Below are positions 56,682 through 64,000 of a DNA stretch of 64,000 nt, piece after piece. Position numbers and translations under genes: made by a program. Numbering within the stretch: the first letter of the stretch is position 1; each line of letters opens with the position of its first letter. The notes beneath the pieces are model-generated. The model was not told the DNA's origin and searched no databases. It was given only the letters and a program-made list of their open reading frames with translations. The DNA is from Arthrobotrys musiformis (lineage: Eukaryota > Ascomycota > Orbiliomycetes > Orbiliales > Orbiliaceae): the NCBI GenBank assembly GCA_036971715.1, contig JAVHJL010000005.1, forward strand, positions 3,688,545 through 3,752,544, written 5' to 3'.

Positions 56682-58680
56682 CTACCAGTCCATTTGATTA
56701 ACCTGCAACCATCCCCTCACTACTCCCAGCGTCTCCTCCAATCCCGCCTTCACCCTCCAACACGCCGCCAGCACCACTGGCAGGGTCGCAATCTCTAGCT
56801 CGAACCCTTGCTCCGCAAACAGCACGCACCCACTCTCCCTATGCCGCCACGCACGCATCAACGTCATCGAGAGACCGTTGCAAATTAGGCCTATTACTAT
56901 CACTGGTGGGGGTGATGGTGTGTCCGTTTCTTCCTTCTCCACATCAATGGACGCCGACACCTCCATGAGCTCGTGAAAGCCATGTAAGGAAGCGGCCATG
57001 GCACGGATAACCTTTTCACGATCTGCGCGGCTACTCTTGGGATACGGTGCGCGCGCGGGTTTAACCTCCACAAAACCCAGATCCAGTCTTGTGCCAACCC
57101 CACCACCACCCCCGCCATTGAGTGATCTGAAAATCCCATCATAACTCGGCAACCCCGTCTTACTAGCATCACTCACAACCCACACAGCCGCCGAAGCATC
57201 AGTACACGACTGCAACTCCTTCCTATCGAGAGACAGAGTATCACTGAACAACAACGCCGTGTCGAGGAGCTGCGCCCAGACATTGACGTCGCACCATCCT
57301 TCACCATGCGACAGCGCACGAGTTTGGAGCGTGGAAAAGTGAGTGCGGAAGTGAAGCATTGATGCGTGAATGTATAACCACTCCTTTTTTACGTTTTCAT
57401 TATCCCCGATGATTTCTTGGGGATATTTTGGAAGATGTAAGGGGTTGTTGTGCGAGAGATAAGCTTGGTGAGCCGTTAGAAAGGATTTGAAAGTTGCAGG
57501 GACGGGAGGAAGGGTTGGAAGGAGGGATTGAAGGTGTTGTATGTCGGAGGGTTGGAATAGGAGGCGGAGAGAGGGGTGGTGGGGGAAGAGGTGACGGGAT
57601 TGGAGGTCGGTGTAGAAGGGAGAGTTTTTCATCGCAGCTTGCGGGGTGGAGAGGAAGGTCTCGATGGCAGTGTGCAGCAAGATGCCGCTAGGGAGTTTGT
57701 ACTCGGCACTTGGTAAGGCATCAATGGCGGGATCCGTTTGGGCTGGTCCGGCTTCTGTGTCGAGCGAAGAGCGCTGAGGCTCTTCACTTGAAGCGCGGGC
57801 GTTTAGAGCTGGTGTTGAAACGGTGGTATCGATCCAGGAGTCTACCTCGCTGTTAACGGTAGCGATACCACTTCCAAGACTCCCACGCCGCTGCCGCTTC
57901 TTCGGAGGCTCCACGGAGGATCCATCCGCTTCTACAGGCTTAGTCGTGGTGGTAGTTTTGTTTACTGCATAACCGGAGACGCTCGAGACATTCGCAGCCC
58001 CAAAAAACATCGGCGAATTGCTAACCGTAATCCTAGGCTATTATCCGTCAGCAGAACTCCCCTCGGAGTGATTACTGAGCATGATGTTCGACGTATGATA
58101 GACGCCGCGTCACGATGACACAGGTTTTCTTCCGGGCACGGAGCCCAGGTAAATTCTCGCACGGAGCAGAAATCTTCCAGGCCACGGAGGCTGGGAATAC
58201 CAGAGCGTCGCGGAGACGGATAGTACTTTCCCCACGGAAGGGAGGACGAGTTAAATGGGTCGAATGCTCCTACGCGATCGACCGATAAGTATAATCGGAC
58301 ATACATACCGCAAGAGGCCTTGCGGACCTCGCGGACCTCGCGGTCTCCTTCTTCCGTTTCGAAAGATGCGATTTTGCAACGCTCACGTCTGCGGGAGAGG
58401 CAGACTCGAAGGGTGATTTGCATTGTGCGATCTTGCTGAGACGCGAGTACCAGGACTCGGCGGGCTCGATGTGGCGTGCGGGACGGGTGTGTGGGTATGT
58501 GGAAGCATGCTGTTTGAAGGCCTGGAGGGACCAGGAGGAGGAGGGAGTAGAGAAGTAGGTGTCGAGGTAGTCGAAGAAAAATTCGAGGAGGGTAGATTCG
58601 TCGAAGTTGGAGGGCTGTTTATCGCTGGCGGATGGAGCCGGGGAGGGTTTTATGGAGGAGGATGAGCCGTTGGTGGCCAT
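56682..58680 (-). CDS. Fungal protein with possible PD-(D/E)XK nuclease-like domain
   Basis: Exons 58680-58309, 58269-58076 and 58032-56682 encode 638 residues. The introns are only 39 and 43 bp, but both flanks are clearly coding (LVFPASVAWKISA, ITVSNSPMFFG), so they are accepted. Residues 1-190 are Ser/Pro/Lys-rich with helical parts. A basic PPKKRQRRG cluster follows, like a nuclear localisation signal. The C-terminal 350 residues look folded. Within them D487 (SYDGIF), followed 24 residues later by E511-V-K513 (LGFVEVKPA), fits the core D...ExK of PD-(D/E)XK nucleases, and helices on either side agree with that fold. If right, this is a nuclear DNA- or RNA-cleaving enzyme or a relative of one. 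The gene lies about 5 kb from the telomere repeats. The fold is an inference from a short motif only. Confidence 0.75.
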
Positions 58681-59121
58681 GGTCGGGAGAGGAAGGACGG
58701 GGAGACGGGAGTGTGGACAAAGGCGATGGTGCTCTTTGTTGTTGGCGATGGTGTTGAGGTGGTCATGACCATAGGAACGCTTGCCTGCGTAGTTTTGATC
58801 CCACCACCATATGGAATAATGATTCGTCAGCACAAAGGCCTAGGTAATCTTGGCATTCCCAATTGTCACTGCCGAGCCAAGCATCACCTGACCACCAGCA
58901 GGAAGCGATGGAAGACAACATACCACAAGAAGGGTCCTGCGGACCGCGTAAATTCGACTCCGGCAAGAAATCTGTTTGCTCCTGCAGTAATGTGGCTATC
59001 GCCATAATATTGTTTGCCTGTCTACATTAATAGATTTCTTGCCTGAAAGAAGAGCTCTCTCGCAATCGATTTTATAAAATTATATATATACCTACTTACC
59101 TAAGTATTTAAGTAATAAAAC

Positions 59122-59166
<45 letters not shown>
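59122..59166 (+). repeat. (TAG)15 microsatellite
   Basis: Fifteen perfect TAG units in tandem, in non-coding DNA. Confidence 0.95.
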
Positions 59167-60918
59167 ATATGGCTTATGTTTAATACAGTAGCTTGTACAC
59201 ACTATAAAATTGCGAAAATGACTCCAAATCAGCTGATCGAAAAGCCCACTGAACAAATTCCTCGCAGGAAAAGAGTGAAATCCCTCCTTTCAGTCGGGCA
59301 ATCGTGCACTTCGCCTTTGGGCACATCGTTAAAGATAATATGATTTCCGGGGGTTTTGGCGCTAACTACGGCGACGGTAATTGGCAAAGTATTATAGCGA
59401 AATAGAGTGACAACAAAAAGGTCGTGGTAGTTATGTGATTCCCTTTTATTCTTATGGGTGGGTTTTTAGGGACGAACGTTGTCGAAGTGACCTTTTTTGG
59501 TGCTTTAGGGTTTGATCTGGTGGGTCAAATTTTGGTTTGACCGAAGTCCTATTGCGAACGTCCACGTCTAAATTTGATTCAGCACTGTAGACAAGTTGTG
59601 GATCCAATCTTTTAGGATGATTCGGGCCATATTGCTACATGGTGAAGATACGATCGACGTTTAAGTGTAGGAGGTAGATAAATGGGTTGTGAAAGGTGTT
59701 ATGCGGAGATATATTAGTGAAATAGGGATGGGCTCGCTTGTGAATATCTTTTTATGCGGTTCGAAAGAAGTTATGATTAATTGCTGTGAAGTTTGGGTCC
59801 GTATTGTTATTATGGAGCAGATTTGGACCGAAATCAGGAAGCGTTAAGATACAAGTTTCTTCAGCGACTGAAAGAAATGTTGGTCGAGGTATAGGTTTGG
59901 CGGGGTAGTTTGAGGGGGTTAGTATGTAATAATGCCAGATAATACTTGAATTTAGTGGCCGGGTTACAAGATTTGCACCAGTTTCCGAGTGCTTAGGTAT
60001 TTCAAGGACCAGTAGCGAATTTTTAGCGCTGATTGTGCGTTGCCCTTTTGACATCTGGTTTCTACGAGAAAATCCTCCTAGGACTTCCTTTTTTCCTTGA
60101 TTCCAGAGTGTCTTTGAAAGCTTGTCAATAAAAAGTCAAAAGCGCTGATTGCATGTCGTCCTAAGAATTTCCTCTTTTTCTTGTTCTCAGAGTAGCTTTA
60201 AACGCTTGTAAAAAGTGAAAATTCTACTTACATCACGCTAGACCTTTATGTGAAGTCCTGAGGCGATAGCTTATGCCCAATATATTAAGGCTAGGCTATA
60301 ATATAATTTTTGGGATACCCGGGATCCGAAGCGCAAGCCAGGTTTGATAAGAGCCCAAATCGCCAAGGCATAGGTGAGCGTCAGACTACCCAAATCGTTC
60401 TTAAACAAGCTACTGCACCGGCCTAGCCGCTTTTTCTGGGAGAAACCTGATCGATGCCGAAGAGCCGAGAGTCTTTTCCCTTTTCGTTTCACCACATGCG
60501 AAGAAAAACGTCTGGGACAAAATAAGCTATCCTGGTTCCGTTTTCCTGTGACATTATGATATACGTATATTATATCACACAGTCCATAAAACCAACACAA
60601 ATGGGTACCTGGTACTTGTGTTCTCATATTAATATACTAATGCTATGGGGTCCCTAATACCTAGTTGTGACATTTTTCGTCGCATTATAGAAAATATATA
60701 GATATCGGACCCGAAAATTTTATTTTATCACCACGCACGTGGCTAGAAAGTTACCTAGGATTAAGCGGTGTGATGATCTTAAGCTTCAAAAGAAGTATTA
60801 CAATCCTGATCTTCAGGTACAGGCGATTAGCGTCCTCGATGTCCTCACTTTAGTGTAATCGCTATATATCAAATAATCGTGATAAGTTTTACATAGAATC
60901 AGTTGTCGAAGTAATGTA

Positions 60919-60930
60919 TATATAAAAGGG
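60919..60930 (+). promoter_or_regulatory. TATA-like box of the Egh16-like gene
   Basis: TATATAAAAGGG lies about 180 bp upstream of the start at 61109. A pyrimidine-rich stretch between them would be the leader. Confidence 0.4.
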
Positions 60931-61108
60931 TCGATAGAATCCACTGAAGGAGAACTTTTCTTAATATCACACCGCGGCTGTCGATCCAATTGTATTGCTT
61001 CACTCGTTTAAGTTCGCAATCACTTTCATTTATCTTCCTGAGTACTTTTATTATTCGTTCCTTACCCTACTCTCGTTTTAGGTTGACGGAAACCCTTAAA
61101 GCGTCAAA

Positions 61109-62537
61109 ATGAAACTGTCAACCCCCATTACCTCCCTGGCTCTCCTGAGCATTTCCCAACTTGTGTCTGGGCACCTTGTTATTTTCGAAGCGTATTCACC
61201 CGCTGATGGCAATGTTAAGGGCGCAGCTCTTGGATATATCCCGGAAACGGCCAGGGGCGGGTCCAGTTTGCTTGACGTAGCGGTCTTTGATAAGACAAAC
61301 GTTCACACTAAGTGGAATGCGCATAGACAGGACGCTGGATGCGGTGTTACAGCTAGTAGTCATGCGATCTGGGTTCAAAAGAACAATATGCCGCTTTGGC
61401 TTGATATTGCAAGAAGGAAGGACGCGTGGACCTTTTTGAAACATCCAGCCCCAGCCGGCGGCGAGGTCACCATACCTGATTATGTCGCCTATGTCGCCGG
61501 AAAAGGCGAAGTCCATGATGCACTAAGGGGACATAAGATGAACTTTGGTATTCCAGTAGTTGCGCCTGGCGGGATGCTTCGTGTCGGGTTTCGCCAGATT
61601 AATCAGGATGGCGCCGGTGATCAACGTGGCCTCCTCAAATGCAGGATTGACTCCCAAGGGAATGCAAAACAATTCCCTGTCACGTTGGAAGTAAGAAACC
61701 ATGTCAGCGCCCAATATCCGCCATGCGTGGGCGACGCGTACGGTGTTTCCTGGCATCACAACCGGGAGTGCTACATCGAACTCATACTTCCCAAGAATTT
61801 GGGGTGCGCCGGAGAGTACAAATACAAAAAAGGCGGGAAAGAACATGTCGTTAAAAAGGTCTGCATGATCAGATGTGAGAACAACGCAGTGTATGTATAT
61901 CGCTCGTCTACGATTGAACGATACAATGAGTTAACCACCTATTCATACCAGAAATGGCCCTTTTGGAGGCTGTATTCCTGTTCGAGAGAAGGATGTACCG
62001 GCTCCTCCACCAAAGCCTCCAGTAGCTCCTCCACCAAAGCCTCCAGTAGCTCCTCCACCTGAATATGCAACCACAGTGACGGAAACTAGACAGTGTACTT
62101 CGACTAAAGGTGTACCCTTGAAGCCTGATCAAACCCCTGGCTGGGTTAAAGAGCCTTACAATCAGGGTGGCAAAACGTATCACAAAAAGGTCATCATCAA
62201 ATGGAAGATCATTTATGTCAACGCTCCTCCAAAGCCACCTACAAATCCACCAAAGCCACCTACAAATCCACCAAAGCCACCTACAAATCCACCAAAGCCA
62301 CCTACAAATCCACCAAAGCCACCTACAAATCCACCAAAACCACCTACAAAGCCAACGGAACCCGAAACCCCTACCAAGGAGGAACCCGAAACCCCTGCCG
62401 AAGAGGAACCCGAAACTCCTGCCGAAGAGGAACCCGAAACCCCTGCCGAAGAGGAACCCGAAACTCCCGCAAATCCTGGTGGTAAAGGCGCTGAAGAAGA
62501 AGGGTACTACAGGAAGTATCGATATCGCCGTTCTTAA
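61109..62537 (+). CDS. Secreted Egh16-like protein with repeat-rich C-terminal tail
   Basis: Exons 61109-61890 and 61952-62537 encode 455 residues. A signal peptide (residues 1-21, ending LVSG) puts His22 at the mature N-terminus (HLVIFEAY). The domain (about 22-275) carries the conserved landmarks of fungal Egh16/GEgh16 proteins: GAALGYIPETARGG, DAGCGV, RQINQDGAGD, and KVCMIRCENNAVNGPFGGC, the last restored by removing a 61-bp intron with GTATGT donor and TACCAG acceptor. Family members are secreted, often induced during host surface penetration or other surface growth; the activity is not established. A starting His recalls copper-binding LPMO folds, only as a possibility. The tail holds PPKPPVA units, a conserved-looking block (TVTETRQC...YHKK), six PPKPPTN-type units and four EEPETPAE units, then a basic end. 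It is the last gene before the telomere. Confidence 0.88.
62003..62060 (+). repeat. 24-bp tandem repeat encoding APPPKPPV
   Basis: The unit GCTCCTCCACCAAAGCCTCC plus AGTA occurs twice with a third partial copy, in frame in the Egh16-like tail. Confidence 0.85.
62229..62349 (+). repeat. 18-bp tandem repeat, about six copies, encoding PKPPTN
   Basis: The unit CCAAAGCCACCTACAAAT is repeated almost perfectly. The last copy has one change (AAAACC), and the array ends in PTKPTEP. It is in frame in the Egh16-like tail. Confidence 0.95.
62379..62470 (+). repeat. 24-bp tandem repeat, four copies, encoding EEPETPAE
   Basis: Four copies of GAGGAACCCGAAAC followed by YCCTGCCGAA, differing by T/C changes at the third base of a Thr codon and in the final copy. 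It produces an acidic segment after the proline array. Confidence 0.93.
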
Positions 62538-63847
62538 GCAGAAACTTCTTTTTTCGTTTCGTGTAAGGATTACCGCAATCCTATTACACGTGCACACGAG
62601 AAACAATTGATGGAGAAATGATGGTATTAAAACAACCAAAATCAATACTACGGAGAAATATATGTTGTTTATAAGTCATTGTAACAGCCACAATATGTAT
62701 CAATATTTACTGCATATATCTAGCAATAAAAAAGGTTAAGCGAAAACTAAGGTTTTATTAAAAAAAGATAAATAAGTAAAAGTATTTAATTTATTATTAA
62801 TAAATTATTACATAAATTTACCAGCTAATGTGCGGTTGCAGCGGCCCCGCTGTGACCGATTTAGTATGTGACCCGGTCCTACCGATCCCACTACGAGGTA
62901 TAAGTTGGGCGAAACCAGCGCTGAGCCGTTTTAATTATATATGTTAAGCTAACGAACTTGGCAGATAGCTTAGTGCTGGTTTTTGGTGCTGAGCTGTTTT
63001 ACTTATATTTTTTTAAAGATTTAAAACTTTAGTAAGAATTTCGGCGTTAAGCTGTTTTATTTAATTTACTATTTTTATTATTAAGAAATTTAATATTATA
63101 TAAAAAGAATTTTTTAATTTTTTATTAAACTATTTTTCTTAATTTTTAAAATATTTTGATAGTTTTATATTACTTTAAATATTATAAATATAATTATTAT
63201 AATAATAACAACTTTAATTTTTTAATCAATTTTTTTATCTAACAAATTCTTTTATATTTTATAATAAAAAGTTTTATTTTATCATTTTTATCAATATGTT
63301 TATATATCAATTAATATTATCGAATATTACTACCAACAACATTAAAATACAATATTAAATAATAATTATAAAGCTTTAAAATAATTTCTTCAAAACATTA
63401 GTTCATCAAACATATTCAATTTTCCTAAACCATTCAATCAAAATAATTTTTTACTATCACAACCATATTTTAAATAAATAATTAAATTTATATATCTTCA
63501 TTATAATTACAAAAAATATAATTTAGAAAAAGCTAAAAAACATTTACATCAAATTTATAATTACTAACAAAATGCTTATATATTTTATTAAATTAAAAAT
63601 AATTTCGAAATATATCAAATTCAAACCATTTATGTATAAAATTCATTTCTAATTTAGTAGCGTATTAATCAAATTATAATTACTTCTACTATTTTAATAA
63701 TCATTATTAACGAAATTTCTAATTGATAATTTGAATAACGTCAATTCATAATAATCAAATAATTATTAACTACTAGCCAAACTAAAAAAAAATAATTAAT
63801 AATTTTTAATTAATCTTAATTAAATACCAATTTCTAAAATAATAGAA
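62538..63847. other. Extremely AT-rich subtelomeric DNA
   Basis: From about 62690 to 63847 the sequence is dominated by A/T runs with no coding potential. A GC-containing island lies at about 62825-62935. The level is far above the rest of the window and fits an AT isochore or RIP-mutated repeat DNA next to the telomere. No transposon domain is readable. Confidence 0.75.
62917..63065 (+). repeat. Three degenerate copies of a 24-bp motif
   Basis: Copies at 62917-62940, 62985-63008 and 63042-63065 share GCTGAGCCGTTTTAATTATA with mostly C/T and G/A differences (CTGAGCCG, CTGAGCTG, TTAAGCTG). They become more AT-rich toward the telomere. Confidence 0.6.
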
Positions 63848-63980
63848 TTAGGGTTAGGGTTAGGGTTAGGTTAGGGTTAGGGTTTAGGGTTTAGGTTAGG
63901 GTTTAGGTTTAGGTTAGGTTAGGTTAGTTAGGTTAGGTTAGGTTAGGTTAGGTTAGGTTAGGTTAGGTTAGGTTAGGTTA
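63848..63980 (+). repeat. Degenerate telomere repeat array (TTAGGG / TTAGG)
   Basis: The array begins with TTAGGG units, continues with TTTAGGG, TTTAGG and TTAGG variants, and becomes almost pure TTAGG after about 63930. The G-rich strand points to the window end, as expected for a right chromosome end. The last 20 bases are TC-rich (63981-64000). Confidence 0.93.
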
Positions 63981-64000
63981 TCTCTCTCTTAGGTATCTCT

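Larger units (their letters stand above)
58681..61108. other. Intergenic region, no gene recognised
   Basis: About 2.4 kb between divergent genes, containing the TAG microsatellite at 59122-59166 and a TATA-like box at 60919. Open frames at 59752-60054 and 60271-60627 on the minus strand lack motifs and were not accepted. Confidence 0.35.

Noticed and set aside
58711..59007. 98-codon plus-strand frame upstream of the nuclease-like gene
   Set aside because: It has no motif and overlaps the presumed promoter.
62038..62076. Apparent stop at 62062 splitting the Egh16-like gene in two
   Set aside because: Removing the 61891-61951 intron changes the frame and joins both parts into one protein with the family motif NGPFGGC.
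61908..62645. 245-codon minus-strand frame with repeated WICRWLW units
   Set aside because: It is the antisense of the proline-rich repeat array of the Egh16-like gene.
1..64000. tRNA, rRNA, CRISPR arrays and intact transposons
   Set aside because: I scanned for B-box-like motifs, regularly spaced direct repeats and reverse transcriptase or transposase motifs and saw none that were convincing; a dedicated tRNA or repeat search could still find some.

Overview
The window reads as the right end of a chromosome from a filamentous ascomycete (Pezizomycotina). Evidence: introns of about 40-150 bp with GTAAGT/GTATGT-type donors and CTAAC-like branch sites in nearly every gene; fungal families (C2H2 regulator, Egh16-like secreted protein, fungal GH18 chitinase, DHA1 and sugar-porter MFS transporters, DUF2264, terpene synthase, secreted subtilase); and TTAGGG repeats at 63848-63980 running toward the end of the sequence. 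I cannot resolve the class or genus. Exon boundaries were worked out by hand from reading frame, splice consensus and family motifs. For every multi-exon call the stated exon set keeps one open frame, unless I say otherwise.

Layout. 0.3-5.4 kb: a two-finger C2H2 regulator, a divergent pair of short-chain dehydrogenases, and a small uncertain gene. 6.5-13.7 kb: a membrane-anchored serine beta-lactamase-like protein, divergent from a large Pro/Gln-rich TPR protein. 14.2-19.4 kb: a 2-oxoglutarate/Fe(II) dioxygenase and a class I terpene synthase on the same strand, a candidate minimal terpenoid locus. 20-23.5 kb: a four-helix membrane protein, a doubtful small gene and a secreted proteinase K-type subtilase. 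24.8-36.7 kb: four F-box genes on the plus strand, interrupted by a Cys-rich GPI-type surface protein and a small membrane protein on the minus strand. 37-42.6 kb: a DUF2264 protein divergent from an 11-exon sugar porter. 43-48.9 kb: a DHA1-type MFS exporter, a GH18 chitinase and, divergent from it, a propeller-like protein with one unresolved frame change. 50.7-54.9 kb: the 3' part of another Cys-rich GPI-type protein and a 9-exon MFS transporter. 56.7-58.7 kb: a nuclear-type protein with a possible PD-(D/E)XK nuclease fold. 61.1-62.5 kb: an Egh16-like secreted protein with proline-rich and acidic repeat arrays. From 62.6 kb the DNA becomes extremely AT-rich and ends in degenerate telomere repeats.

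Functionally this is a typical subtelomeric accessory region: secreted and surface proteins, hydrolases, transporters, specialised metabolism and F-box expansion. I see no intact transposon, tRNA, rRNA or CRISPR array. The most useful leads are the dioxygenase plus terpene synthase pair with its 13-nt micro-exon, the F-box run including one with a thrice-repeated basic-Ser/PWLD motif, the nuclease-like subtelomeric gene, and the Egh16-like protein with its low-complexity tail.
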